This document shows positions 25,801-37,609 of a DNA stretch of 64,000 nt, one piece after another. This DNA comes from Romanomermis culicivorax. Taxonomy: Eukaryota; Nematoda; Enoplea; Mermithida; Mermithidae. The DNA is taken from the NCBI GenBank assembly GCA_963922205.1, contig CAWUHX010000250.1, forward strand, positions 62,001 to 126,000. The letters run 5' to 3'. The translations under genes were made by a program, and so were the position numbers. How positions within the stretch are numbered: position 1 is the first letter of the stretch; every line of letters begins with the position of its first letter. The notes beneath the pieces were generated by a model. That model searched no databases. It was not told the origin of the DNA and saw only the letters and a list, made by a program, of their open reading frames with translations.

Positions 25801-28800
25801 TCGGAGCAAGAAAGGAGCAAAGTTGCGGAAATTTATGCAACAATTCAGTTCTGATCGGAGCAGAAGTAAATGTTGTGAAGCAAAATGAACAAATGTACCC
25901 AGCATTGTGAATCTTGTTATATTTGCCGCAGTCTGGTCAACACATTTTTCTAAGTTCGACCGTTTTCAGTATAAAAAGCACTGCGTTACCAATGGACACC
26001 GCAAGAAAAGCCAAGCACATAACAGCAGTTGCAAAAAATCCACCATTTTTCTCCAATTTTACTTCAAGAACGTTCCAGGATTAAGGCCCTGTCATTACTT
26101 TACCGCGCGGCACCGCGTGACGCCGATTGTTCTATCCATACTAAAAAGCGGCGCCGCGCGGTACCACCTTTGAAGTATGAATAGGTTTTTGTAATTTTTG
26201 CGGCGCCGCCATCAAGTTTCAACTGAACCGAAATTTTCGAACAAGTTACGTGTTCTAAAGTTGCAGCATACTGTTGTTGTAACATATTGTTGCATACTGT
26301 GACATCTATACATGTAGTTGAATCATATTTTTCACTTGAATGGTCAATTCTGACACTTGTCAAACTATTTTAACAAATTGATTACTTAATTTTCAATGAA
26401 GAAATCTTCATTTACTAAGAAGTCGACTCAATTTGCAATGAAGACATTAATGTGTAAAAATTATGAATCTGCATAGTAGGTGTAAACATGTTCCTACAGC
26501 AAGTGTACTCGCACATTTCGAGTGTGTCTTTATTCCCCAACGTCCCTTTTCCGCAAATATCCCGATTGTCCGAAAGTTCATATTCCCCGTAGGTCCCGAT
26601 TCCCCGAATAATGAATAAATTTCCTATTTCCCAAAAAATCCGTTAGTCCCTATTCCCCGAATGTCCCGATGTCCCGAATACTAGGGAAAGGAGATGGATC
26701 CACTTTGAATCTGGGTCCTAAACAGCAGTTCCGACCGGGCCCAGATCAGATCTGGATCCTGTAAATAGCACATATGTGAATGAATAATCGTATATATTCA
26801 ATTTTTCAAAATCAATTTATATAAATTGATATTTCTCAGCAGTTCAAGAGCTATTAATCGTTGGAATGAGAAACGAATTGAAGCAAGAGCCCAAAATCTT
26901 TAGACTAGGTTTTTTTGCAATCTTCTATCTGCACCGTGCAGGAATGATTGATTTTTATTTTTCTTTTGCGCTTTTTATTTTTCGATTTTTTTCGTATTTT
27001 TCATCTTTTCGCATTTTTCGTATTTTGCATTTATCGAGACGAGCAATACACATTTGTTGAGAAGAGCAAAATCCAGAAGTAAAAAAGCGGCGCCATACGG
27101 CGCCGCTTGTTAGTATGAATAGGACAACTGGCGCGGCGCGGTACCTCGCGGCGAAGTATGACAGGGCCTTTACTCTGAAACTGTTCTTAATCGCTGAACT
27201 GAAATTTTTATTTTTTTGTGTGAGAAATTGTTACGTTACTTTCGAATTTGTGAACTAAGAACTGATAGAAAGTAGCGCCTATCCTGTCTCTGTTTTAGCA
27301 TGTCTTACAATTTTTATATTATATGCATTATGCCGACCTAATTCCTTGTACTTGCCCAGTATCACTATCTTTTTTGTACGAGCCTCTTTGTATGCATATA
27401 CAAAGATTGCCTGAAGGTTTTTATTCCGAGGAAATTTTTCACTCTAGCCTGACAGAAATGATTTTTTCATCGAAAAAACTGTCTTCGAAAAAGTTCAGGG
27501 CAGGGTTTTTTTTTGACCTACGAGTCACAAGCCAAGTGGCTTGTTGACCTAAAATTTTACAAGCCATTCCAAATTTTTACAAGCCAATTTTATAATATCA
27601 GTATACATGAATAAATTCCAATGCCAGGTTATTTTTTAAAGAAATGTATATATTGAGCATCACGGCAATTGATAAAAAAAATGTCATTCAACATTATTCA
27701 ATTACATTTTAGAGCCATTGATTCATTAAAATTCAGGAAACATTTGAAATTTTTGAGTTTGATCGAAGTCTAATCTACAAGCATTATGGAAAAAATTTTC
27801 CAGCAAACTATCCAAGAACATAATGACTTTGAATTATATGAGAAATTGATGGTCAAGTCCTCTATGATGACAAGTGAGAGCCCAAAAAAGCTATTAATCT
27901 TTCCTGCCTGAAACGCCGGAAAATTTTTTTGGGTATTGACATTCTGCAATGCTGCAAAATCAATTTTCCAAACACTTATTTGGAATATTAGGTTCGAATT
28001 TTCTGTTCAAAAGTCGTAATTTCTAGAATTTTATGTTTGAAAAATTTTAAAACCATTAATTTATTCACACACTCTCATAAACTTGGCCGAAAAGATATGA
28101 GTAAGAAGAGTAGAAATTTCTGAAAACTACTTCCATGAAGCTTTTGGATTGATTTTAGGTTAAGAAAAGAATAATCGCTTTAAAAAGTTTACAGACTTGA
28201 CGTATTGATCTTTCTCAAAAAATGTGTCAAGGGAAAAATGTGAATCTTCATTAAATATCAAGATGAAATATTGAAGATTACCAATTAAAACATGAGATAA
28301 TACGTTTTAAGATGATTAAAACTATTAAAGATTAAATGATAAGTGAAGGTAGACATGTTAGAAGCAGCACCTGAGCTAGAAAATAAATAATAATGCTTAT
28401 TTAAGTTATAACCGGCGCGAAGCGCCGAAAAATTTTGAGATTATGACCTTCGAAAATGCACCAAAATGCATCTTTCCTGTATCCGATATGATCAAACACA
28501 TAAATCAAAAAATTCTGACAAGCCATTTTGGCTTGTTGGACTAAAATTCTACAAGCCATTTTGTCAGTCCAACAAGCCATGGCTTGTAAAATGCTAAAAA
28601 AAACTATGGTTCAGGGTGTTCGACAATTTTTTTGGGCCAGAGGGAGTCCAGAGCCTCATGCAGGACGGTTTATCCCCTACCCCTCTATGTGGATGTATGA
28701 TGTCACTTTTAGTCATCGGAAAGTCTTGATGTCCAGATTTTTCATATGAAACTTGGGACAAGAAAAACAGTCAATTTGAAGGAAATGAGTAAGCAGGCAC

Positions 28801-31800
28801 TTTTCGAAGAACTGCTATTGGCTATTCTTTGTGAGAGTGCGTGGTCAGTATGAGAAAAATATGTTTACCGTGTCCATAGGTTTGAAAATGTATCTACTGC
28901 ATAAACGATGTTGATTTGTCGACATTTTTTCGAGATTACAGTTTTCTTTTGCGTAACACAGGAGTCTATGTTGTAATTCTTGGGATTGGACAATCCACCG
29001 TTTTCTCCTGATTCGTGCTTCTTTTGGAAAAATGTTCAGACAAGGGGAAAATGTTAATTATTGAACGCACCAAAGACAATTTTGGCGCGTTTCATGAGTT
29101 TAGCATGTGAAATTGGCCAAGGTAATAGGTAATAAGTGATTTGTACATTGCTGTATACTTAATGTGTTGAGGGAGGCACCGAAGTATACACCCCCTGTGA
29201 CGTCACGCACCGAACAAAAAAAGGTCACGGTGCGGCATAGGAAAACTACTACCCGCACCATACACGATTTTACCCCTATCTAAATTTTCAGCGTTAGGGA
29301 CGTCTGTGTGGAACTATTGGCAATCTGATGTTAAAATTAACCATGTTTGGAACCTTTGCACTGGAGATATATCAAATAGGACCGAAAAGTAGAAACATTT
29401 ATTCAAACTCATAAAAATGATATTTATGAGTTGCTAGTTGAAAGTGATTATTAACGAAGAAAAAACCATGAAATTTTCAATAGAAAGCGTTAAAAAATTA
29501 AAAAGAGAGCAGTCTAATAGAATTTCTCGTTTTTCAGCATGGCATATTCAAGTTTTGATATTATTCGGGTGCGCCAACGGCATTGCACTTTTCGCTTTGA
29601 TTTTGCTCATAATTTCGTACTGTCACGGAAAATTATGTTGCGTTCCATGGGCCGTGATGAGCTTTATTTCCTGTAGGTTTTTGTCACATTTGTAGCGAAA
29701 TGACCTTGTGTTTTTCTTACGTTGATATCATAGATATCTATACTTTCTCGAACTGAGAATCTCAAACCAAATTTTAATACTATAGTGCGTGAGCGGAAAT
29801 CGTGAGATTGATCAATTTCATAATAAAAATCTTGCTCAGGAAGCCTCAAAAGATTAGGGAAAATGCGCATCGTTTTACTGTCTATCCGAATTTTCATGGT
29901 TCCGTCACCTTTCTTTTTAGTGATCGTAGCTTCGGCAGCGATATTTCTATTCTGCTTCTGGACAACCGAGAGTGAAAATCGATTTGCCAAATTGATGGCA
30001 ATGCAAGTTGAAGCAAGTTTATGTTTTATTATATATTACACTTCTTTTAGATTTGGTATTGTCTTTTCAAAAAATTTGTGGAAATTCATCACTCAATACT
30101 TCTTAGAAAATCTACGTTCATTTGTGTTTGATAATTAGTCAATGATATCATTTTATCGCCAAATACATTCATGGTTCTGAAAATCTAGATTTTTTCATAT
30201 TTGTCTTATGTTTAACAAAATGAGATATCTGTCATAGTCATTCGACAAATATAAATCGTACGAAAAGTAGCTCCTGATGAACAATAATTCGTTAATTCTT
30301 TTTAACGTCATTTGACTTGACTTCGATGCAGAATTGGTTGTCTTATCCGTATAACATTCAATAAACATTTTTCTCAAACTCAGCAAAATTAAAATGAAAT
30401 TTTTCAAATCGTTTTTTAAAATCTTGTGACTCGTACAGCAACAGTGTGATAAAAGAGCAGTTCCTCCATTGTATGTGGAATCTGTATAAGATTCTGTTAT
30501 AACTTAGGGAGGCTTTTTTCAGGCTTTTTTTGGTTTGAAAATCACGAGCCAAATGGCTCCTAGGCCTAAATTTTAGTAGCCAAAAATCGGCAATTGAAGA
30601 ATATCGAACTATAGGTTTGTAACGCATTGTTGAATGTGATGAAATTATATGGATATTCAATCAATTGATACGTGTCAAAATGATGATTGCTCAAAACTTA
30701 CTTTCCAACTAGCGTTTTCTGAGAAGCCTCTTTATACCTTTTTAAAGATCGACCAAAGAATCCTTGTAAGCAAAAAATTTTTTCGTATACAATAAAAAAA
30801 GTGTTTTTTTGTGTATTTTTGTACAAACCTTCCAGATAGCTCTTGAGTTCATTTCCTTCATATATGACACAAGGGTATCGTGCATTGAAAAATGCAGCTT
30901 CTGTTCTTATTCCTGCTGTTGTTTCCTATCTTTCCGACGTGTAAATTTTTAGGTTCTGTCATTCTGACGTGCTGGAAAATCAATTTAAGGATAACTTATT
31001 CAATAAACATAAGGTTCAAATTTTCTGTTTAAAAACACTTTTATTATTTTACAAATCAAAAAAATATACCCATACTTCCATAAGTTTGAAGAACTTTAGG
31101 TCAAACTTGATGTTTCTGAAAGTCATTTCCATTATGCTTATGTTTCAAATTCATGTTTAAGGTTTATGTTTAAAGTTAATGTTCACGTTTAAATTAATGT
31201 TCAAAATTGCAGTCACAAAAAGTTAGAAAAATTGAGATTTCTACTTCTAAAGTGCACCAAGGTTCATCTTTTTCATGTCGAACCCCCCCCCACCCACCAT
31301 ATTTTTCCCCTTTTTCAAAATTTTTTCACAAAAATGTATTATTTGTGAAAAATAGTTTAGACCAATCTGAAGAATTATGATATAGTATTCGGTTAATTCT
31401 TCGGCGTCTTCTGTTTTTAGAGCATGCAGAACACTTACTTTAAATCTAAAATTTAATGGAAATAACGATAATTCACTAACATATAAATATATAGATAAAA
31501 ATTTCCAGGAGCCAAAATGGCTGCTAGACCTAAAATTTAGGGAGCCATTTCCAAATTTTTAGGGGTCCAGGCCCCTAAAATGACAAAAAAAAGCCTGACT
31601 CACTATCATACTCTCAATTTTCAAATTATGGATTCTTGAGTGGTTTTCTACTTACTGTGCTTACTGCAATTAAAAATACAGGTCAATAACACCAAAGCTA
31701 CTGCCATATGGAATCAGTTATGCTCTATTGTGGCCATTTTGATGCGTCCCCTGCGTCAAGTCTGACAGGAAACGTTGTTTCAATTTCGCCTTAGAAAGTA

Positions 31801-32551
31801 GAAAAATGGAAAAAGAACGAAGTCTCTACTGTACTCTATTTGAAATGATAGATGCAACGAGGTCGCAGCCAAACTTCAAAATTATGGAAAACTCATTAAC
31901 GCTATTTAATTTTTCCTTCGTGATATAGGGTCGTCGATGTCAGTCTTTTCAATCATTTTAAGATTTTCGAAATTGATATATCGATCTCTAGCAAGGCTGC
32001 ATTTACCGAAACTCCGACCGCTGCATCGAACATTTCAAAATGAATTGAGCATATGAACTGTATTCAAATTCTGAAGACGAATGACAAAGAAAATGTTTGT
32101 CTTTAGGTAGCGTGGAAAATTACCTTAAATTCAATTGATTTTGTAAAGCTCATGACTGTGATTATTATCTGCATTAACATATACAATTAATACTCTAGGT
32201 AAGATAACTTTATTGACCTAAATTTTCACATTGTTTCTCGGCAACTGTGAAGCTACTGCACATTTTTTAGATTAATAACCAGTGTGTATGTCTTACTCGA
32301 TATTATCGGACTACAGTAAACTTTTTTTAAACTTATAGCAACAATATGGCAGTGCGTTCTATATGGCCGTCTCCGGATGCATTTTGTACCTGATCCAAAC
32401 GATTTTGGCCATTGTTTCTTGTGTCCTCATATGCACACAAAGACGCGGCTTCCAGGCCGTACCGACTTCTTATCCGGCCAATCAAAACGGCAATAAACCA
32501 TGGCAATATGCCAAACCCGAACGGCAACAGTCGCACAATACTGTCGTGTAG
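19851..32551 (+). CDS. Clc-like / claudin-superfamily four-transmembrane protein, four exons
   Basis: Proteins of this PMP22/claudin superfamily are plasma-membrane tetraspans of cell junctions or channel regulation. Exons are 19851-20118, 29538-29672, 29921-30006 and 32339-32551. All introns are GT-AG and the joined frame is 233 codons plus TAG, the usual size. Exon 1 encodes TM1 (about residues 7-29) and the first loop. That loop has the claudin pattern W...GLW..C...C, seen as SSWLVADF, HGLWRDCQ and GEWLCF. Exon 2 encodes TM2 (ILFGCANGIALFALILLII), exon 3 TM3 (IVASAAIFLFCFW) and exon 4 TM4 (ILYLIQTILAIVSCVLIC). A polar cytoplasmic tail ends HNTVV. Intron 1 is about 9.4 kb and full of transposons, yet splice sites remain intact. 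Exact function is unknown; Clc-like assignment rests on loop motif and topology. Confidence 0.85.
20790..20949. mobile_element. hAT-like MITE, copy B (intron 1 of the Clc-like gene)
   Basis: Starts CAGGGCCGTGCGCAGGATT and ends TTGTGCACGGCCCTA. It matches the copy at 9927-10078 along its length, including TGAATAG and GAAAATGTTG. Flanks CCTCTAAC and CCTCAACA suggest a worn 8-bp duplication. Confidence 0.8.
21590..23415 (-). pseudogene. hAT transposase (BED zinc finger plus partial RNase H-like core)
   Basis: From ATG at 23415 the - strand encodes a BED finger: VWDYFTVSPDDEEKAKC followed by CNEC and a RKGRGT segment, then frame loss after QRKH. An ISFTTDIWSN motif near 22680 is the conserved start of the catalytic core in hAT transposases. 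Later pieces at 22061-22588 and 21630-21780 fit the core and insertion domain. I do not see the C-terminal hATC dimerisation domain before the left end. Stops and shifts are numerous, so it cannot encode active transposase. Confidence 0.8.
23632..23770. repeat. GGATCNGGATC-rich cluster
   Basis: About ten overlapping copies of GGATC(C/T)GGATC and its complement lie in 140 bp, ending before CATCCCTA near 23800. This resembles subterminal repeats of a hAT end whose partner is missing. Confidence 0.55.
23811..24672. mobile_element. hAT MITE nested in the hAT transposon
   Basis: Ends are CAGGGTTTTTTTGCACA and TGTGCAAAAAAACCCTG, a perfect inverted pair. The flanks are a perfect 8-bp duplication ATTGTAAC (23803-23810 and 24673-24680). 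The interior matches the element at 12323-13953. Non-coding. Confidence 0.95.
25290..25470 (+). repeat. Interspersed repeat (GTTCAGG...CCCCTATATGCATGTATGA family), copy 1
   Basis: Blocks GTTCAGGAGGGGTGTTTGAC, a long T run, and TTTACCCCTCTATCCC are shared in order with 27440-28705. The other copy is split by a later insertion. Non-coding. Confidence 0.65.
26084..27169. mobile_element. PIF/Harbinger-like MITE with GC-rich ends
   Basis: Inverted ends of about 75 bp start AGGCCCTGTCAT and continue through CCGCG...GTTGT(C/T)CTAT(C/T)CATACTAA and GCGGCGCCG. The flanks are TTA (26081-26083 and 27170-27172). A 3-bp TTA duplication is typical of PIF/Harbinger. Between the ends lies AT-rich sequence with a CCCCGAATGTCCCGA-like low-complexity patch (about 26535-26690). 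No transposase. Confidence 0.85.
27370..28705 (+). repeat. Interspersed repeat copy 2, split by a hAT MITE
   Basis: Flanking parts 27440-27500 and 28609-28705 together match the repeat at 25290-25470 (GTTCAGG, GTTCGACAATTTTTTT, TTTATCCCCTACCCCTC, ATGTATGA). The interruption is the MITE at 27501-28608. Confidence 0.65.
27501..28608. mobile_element. hAT-like non-autonomous element
   Basis: Starts CAGGGTTTTTTTTTGACC and ends TAAAAAAAACTATG. It is flanked by a perfect 8-bp duplication GTTCAGGG (27493-27500 and 28609-28616). Both ends carry several ACAAGCCA / TGGCTTGT copies. A hairpin CGGCGCGAAGCGCCG is at 28413-28427. Confidence 0.85.
28706..29537. other. End of intron 1 of the Clc-like gene
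   Basis: No gene or repeat recognised. A perfect cAMP-response-element-like palindrome TGACGTCA is at 29198-29205; whether it is functional is unknown. Confidence 0.35.
30520..31597. mobile_element. hAT-like non-autonomous element (intron 3 of the Clc-like gene)
   Basis: Ends CAGGCTTTTTTTGG and, in reverse complement, CAGGCTTTTTTTTGTC are inverted. Subterminal GAGCCAAATGGCTC / GAGCCAAAATGGCTG blocks mirror the ACAAGCCA blocks of the 27501-28608 element. No convincing target duplication is seen. Confidence 0.65.
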
Positions 32552-32656
32552 ATGAAACTGATGATCAAAAAGTGTACAGTAAATCAACATTTTGGAAATG
32601 CTCTAGATCTTTGAGAAGATTTCTCAATTTTGTGTGTTGTGTTTCATCTGTTTCGT

Positions 32657-32662
32657 AATAAA
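32657..32662 (+). promoter_or_regulatory. Polyadenylation signal of the Clc-like gene
   Basis: AATAAA lies 106 bases after the stop codon in a T/G-rich context. Confidence 0.6.
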
Positions 32663-32711
32663 CACTGATGATGCGACTTGCAGGGCACTACTGCTGTGTT
32701 GGTGCGTGGTA

Positions 32712-33035
32712 CACTACCAGGTGAAACTAACCCTCAAAAATTCGCGTCCGGAACGCATCTTTTTCGGCGGCACAAAGAAAACTTCCATCTTTCTTAATAA
32801 TTGACATTCATGCAATAACTGTCAATCATGGTTTTTCATAATGTGAAGTGGATACGCACTTTGTTTTGACCTACAGTATAACAACAGTTGACCTTTTGTT
32901 TATATCTGGTAAATAATGTGTGCTTTCTATAGGGAGGTAAGAAGGAAGCATCAGCAAAATTCTTTGCTTTCGGTATAGTGGGCTTTTCGCGTCCAGGACG
33001 CGACCGTCATAGACAGTTAGTTTCGCCTGCTAGTG
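32712..33035. mobile_element. Short MITE with TA target site
   Basis: Inverted ends CACTACCAGGTGAAACTAAC and, in reverse complement, CACTAGCAGGCGAAACTAAC. Each is followed inward by CGCGTCC(G/T)GGACGCG-like GC blocks. TA flanks both sides (32710-32711, 33036-33037), as in Tc1/mariner-type MITEs. Confidence 0.8.
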
Positions 33036-33189
33036 TAGGTTTCAGCAATCCATAGATGTATGTAGCCAGAAAGATCTCTCGACCTAGAAGTTTATTGGCA
33101 ATTGGGACAGGTATTGCTCAACTTGAGAACTATAGTCTGTTTTTTTAAATGCTTCCTAATAATGAAAGTGAAAACCTAGTAGTATGTTA

Positions 33190-34971
33190 AGCCCGATTCA
33201 TACTTCTGCTCGGAGATGTTCGTCGAGCTAGCTGCTCGGCGCGCGAATATTTGCTCGTCGAGCTGAACCCCGAGCACAAAAAATTTGCTCGCGGTAGTAT
33301 GTAGAAATTTTTTCTACTCCTCCGAGCATGCTCGGCGAGCAACAATGTTATAGGTATAGACGCCTCTCAGACTGGCATAATTTATCAAAAATTAAACAAT
33401 CTGCGCGCGATCAATGCCAAATTATGGGCGCTCTGATCGGTCGATAGTAGGCATGTATCGGGCCAGAGAATATCGGATCGGGTTCAGACGGTTAAAATAC
33501 GAAATCAGTTCACGGGTCGGGTCAGAGACATCTTGCAAACCAGGTCAAGGGTCAAGAAATATGTTCAGTTCATACAGTGTAACACAAGCATATACTCGCC
33601 ATGTTACATATTTGTTTATTATTTAGTGTAAATAAACATTGAAAATGAGAAATGACTATTGCTTTTAAATAGTATTTGCTGCTTTTAGAAATGAGAAATA
33701 AATAAAATCTTTCTCTTATTCAAAACGAAAATCAATCCGATCTACGATTAATGGAAACAGAAAAAAATCTGAAATGATAGCCAAAGATGGCATGCCCTTC
33801 TCGTCTGCCGAACTAATGTTTGTTAAGAATTCCATTTTTTGCTTAATCTCGAAAATTGCTCCTTGAAAACTTTCTCTCAGGTACAAGATTTATTTTTGTC
33901 TCTTTTTTATTAAGTGCATCTAATTAAAGAATGATAAACATCGGTGTTCACACAAAAGTTTCACTACAGAACTTTTTGAATACAGTAGAAATTATAGAAC
34001 ACTTAATTTGAAACAGTATTTCACCTCGAAAAGTTTTGCTTTCAACATGATATGGTTGAATAATTCTTCGTGAATTATGGAAATTGAAAGATTTTTAAGC
34101 ATACTTTTTCATAAGGTGAAGGCTGAAAGTTATTCAACGTTTTTCTTATCACAATTAATCAAAAGTGACCCACGATTCACACTTGCCCAGTGAGTAATCA
34201 CATGCAGGGCTGATTAATGCAAAAATTACCGTAGAAAACAGGATATTATTGATCCTAGCTCGCCCATAAAACCATCGGTCGATATTTAAAAAAGTCAATT
34301 ATCAGTTGATGCCAATACATCGATCATTCCCTACCTTCATCGGAAAACTACCGAGAAAATTTTATTCTTGAAATATATCTAATAATGACTAAATTAATCT
34401 CATGTAGAACAAAATTTTATCTGTTTTTTCTTCTAACAGTGAAAATGATCAACTGAGTTTTTTGACCCGCGGGTTTTTGACACGCATGACCTTCAAGGCA
34501 CAGAGTTATCTTGGAAACCGGCTAAGGTCAAGTTTTTTTTCATCCTTCGGGTCAGAAAACATTCTGTAGGATCAGGTAGCATAGCTGGTCAAAAGCTCCG
34601 ATACATCTCTAATCCCTAGATTTATTTGTAGGATTTCATTTTTTTGTTGTAAAGTTTTTGCAATATCTATTCGAAAAAAATTACCAGATGATGAAAAATT
34701 TGAACATATTGAGCTTGTTAGTAAAAAAGAATTCCTGTTTAGCGTTTGATCCCCTGATTACAAGGACGTTAGGAAAAAACGCCATGTTTTCAAGGTACTT
34801 ATTTTATGGTTCGTACATGGAAAGGAATAAGTATGCATTTAAGGAGAAACATTTGCTCGGGAAGTATGAACCAACTCCGAGCATGCTTGGCGAGCATGCT
34901 CGGAGCTGTGTTCGGAGATGCTCGCCAACTCCGGGTAAATTTGTTCGCCGAGCAGAAGTATGAACCAGGCT
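33190..34971. mobile_element. PIF/Harbinger-like MITE with GCTCGGCGAGC repeats
   Basis: Inverted ends start AGCC(C/T)G(A/G)TTCATACTTCTGCTCGG, with 3-bp flanks TTA (33187-33189 and 34972-34974). Both ends contain several copies of CTCCGAGCATGCTCGG / GCTCGGCGAGCA that can fold back. The interior is AT-rich and non-coding. Confidence 0.85.
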
Positions 34972-34974
34972 TTA

Positions 34975-35740
34975 GATTTTCACGATTTGCTGATGAACGA
35001 TATGTCGTATAGGACTAGAAACTTGGGAGCATATTGACCTAACCTTTAACAATTTTTAGAGCATAGCAAAAGATTTTACAGAAAGAGCTCTATGTGAACG
35101 ATTTTGATGACAGTATTGATTTGTGTCACTTGGAAATATTTTATGAAAAACAAACTATGTTATTATGGGGTTTAGTTTGTGTGCTGTATTCTGTTCAGGA
35201 TGCCACGTGCTGCTTAATTTTCCAATTTTACGTGATTCTCATCATGCTGATATTTTAATTTTGTCCAGCACTTTTTACTTTTTCATAATCATTTACTTTA
35301 TTTCGTTTCATCTATTGTTTTGCACATGCATTTTTCTGTTTCATTTTATAGTATTTTCGTTTATTTTTGTTTCTTTCTGCACATGGGCTACAGTACGCCC
35401 TTTAGCTAAAAGCTTCCACCAAAACGTGATGCACAGGCACATGGCAATTTTAGGTGCATTCCATGCACTTCTTATTAGCAAAATTAGCGTCCTTTTTGTT
35501 ATGCAAAAACAACTAGCTGAGAAGTTTTTGCTGAAGAAGTTTGTATGCTTAGCATAGGCACTTCAAGCCTGCCTCAGTGCTAAATGCATGCGAACCAAAA
35601 AATGTCTATGTGCTCATAGGCATCTTTTGCATCGCTTATAGCTGCGGAAGTCAGCTTGGGCATTGAGAACTCTGCCCACGCCAGTGCTGTAGCTGACAGA
35701 GTCCTTAAAAGGACATGTTGTTCTTGTTTTCTGCTCATTT
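34975..35740. other. Gene-free stretch
   Basis: A + strand frame at 35165-35557 is Phe/Ile-rich from T-rich sequence and has no family signal. Nothing else is supported. Confidence 0.4.
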
Positions 35741-37609
35741 TTGGCTTCTAACACTTGCATCATTGAAAAGCACAGAGTCACCCAGAGTTCTGATATGCCT
35801 GAAGCTTTCTCAAAGAGAAGGCAAGTTGAGATGCCAAGTAAGAAAAGTGTGCCCAATTCTGGAATCGATTACAATATTGCGGATCCATTTATGGCAAAGA
35901 TTCCAGGTGAGTATTGTGATCAACTGCCACTGAATTACGATTATTATCACCATCGAAATTCGCCAAATTACCATGGATTTGATCAGGATTGGTGCCAGAA
36001 AATCTATCAAAATATGGAGAAGATGCAATCAATGATCAATTCATTATTTGCTATATTGTCCAAGATCAATGGGGACAAATGTCAGGAATCAATGGTGAGT
36101 GGTGAAAACCTCAGATCAGTAGTTATGAGTCAAGGTGATCTGCAAGGCAGGAGTGTGGCAGAAAATTTGCCCATGACATCTGCAAAGGCAATTGCTGATG
36201 ACCAAAGTTGCAGTAGTGCAGAGTAGATGAGTCAGTACAAAAAGTCATGGTATTGTCTAATACTGCTTCATCCACTGTTATTGTGAAAAACCTCAAGCTA
36301 AAAGGCAAATCAGCCCAAGAGCTGAATGCCATACAGTGAGAGAAAGTTTTCATGAAACAAGCCATGCAGCAACAGACAGTAATCAAGTCAGTAACAAAAA
36401 AGCTAGAAAGAGAAAGCGTAGATCCAGGAAGATCAAAAGAGATATATCAGATTCTGATGGATCTCATTTGATGGATTTGAGCTTACTGTTTCAGATATAG
36501 CTAGAGCTGTTGAACCAAAGTTACTTCTTGATGACATGACAGAGCCAAAAGTAGTCAGTTTTCTCAATGAGCTAGAAGGAGAATTTCTGCTGAATACCCC
36601 AGATACGATCAAAATTGCAGCACTACGAAGACTTTCCAGAGGTGTACCAAAGAATATAATCAAACACTGTACTTCTTACAGTATTGCCAGAAAGAAAATC
36701 ATTCAAGTGTATGCACCAGGATACAATATCAGGATGCAGAAGAGAAGACTAGCTAATATTGGAATGAAACCTGATAAACATCCAGTTCAATTCCTCATGA
36801 GAATTAGTGAGTTGGTAGAAGCCATTTATGTTAATGGTTCAGAAGAGTTCGGAAATGGCTTGATAATTGAGACATTCATGTATAAGAGTTTAGAAGAGTT
36901 ACAGATGGAGTTGCAAGATTAAAGTAATGAGTTTGAAAGCTGGCATGATCTTGCAGATAAAGTTTATAAGATTGACAAGCCGAAAAGTCTTGCTTCAAAA
37001 ATTTATGAAGGAAAGAATGTTTCAGGTGTGGCAGAGGAGAAGAGGCAAGAAGGTGTAGCCAATGTGGACAGAAACATTTCGATTTACACCTCAAAAAGGC
37101 AAAATCGAAGAAAAACTGATCAACAAAACGCTACAGCTGATACTTCAAATGAGAATACCGCTATACAGGGGATTCAAAAGCATATTCCTCAATCAGGAAT
37201 GAACTCAGATGAACCTAATAGTGAATCCCTCATACTGAAGATATCTATATTGCTTGCCAAGATGATGCGAAGTTTAAAAAATTTGTGTGAAAAGACTATA
37301 GCTAACAGCCAAGCTTTAAAAGACTTGACTGCAACTGTTGACGAGGGAAAAATCCTGAATCAACAAGGTAGAAAGGTCAAGAAGCCATACTATAATTACC
37401 ATAGGAATTACTCCCATGATACGTTGGACTGTTGAAGTCTGAATTTTATTAGGAACAGACAAAAGACAAAGTGGGAAAATGAATATGGTAGAAACAGTAG
37501 ATTTGGTTGTGGTATACAGTCTAGACACACTGTAGGTAGTAATGCAGCAAATGTTAAGGGAGTTAATCAAGTCAGATACCTTGGGAATACTGCAAATCAA
37601 GATAAATAT
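35741..37609 (+). pseudogene. Gag-like retroelement relic, left part
   Basis: Two + strand blocks (35741-36226 and 36536-37435) show retroelement gag character. The N-terminal part is polar. A helical capsid-like segment follows (EPKVVSFLNELEGEF near 36545, IKIAALRRLSRGVPK near 36610, then HPVQFLMRISELVEA). The tail is basic and Asn/Gln-rich. One TAA (about 36920) and one TGA (37433) interrupt the main frame. After the TGA the frame stays open to the exact insertion point of the LTR element at 37610 and continues beyond it at 47107. No zinc knuckle or polymerase is visible. Gag assignment is inference from composition and helix pattern. Confidence 0.45.

Noticed and set aside
35165..35557. 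130-codon + strand frame, very hydrophobic
   Set aside because: Phe/Ile-rich because of T-rich DNA. No signal-anchor organisation, no family motif, and overlapped by no other evidence.
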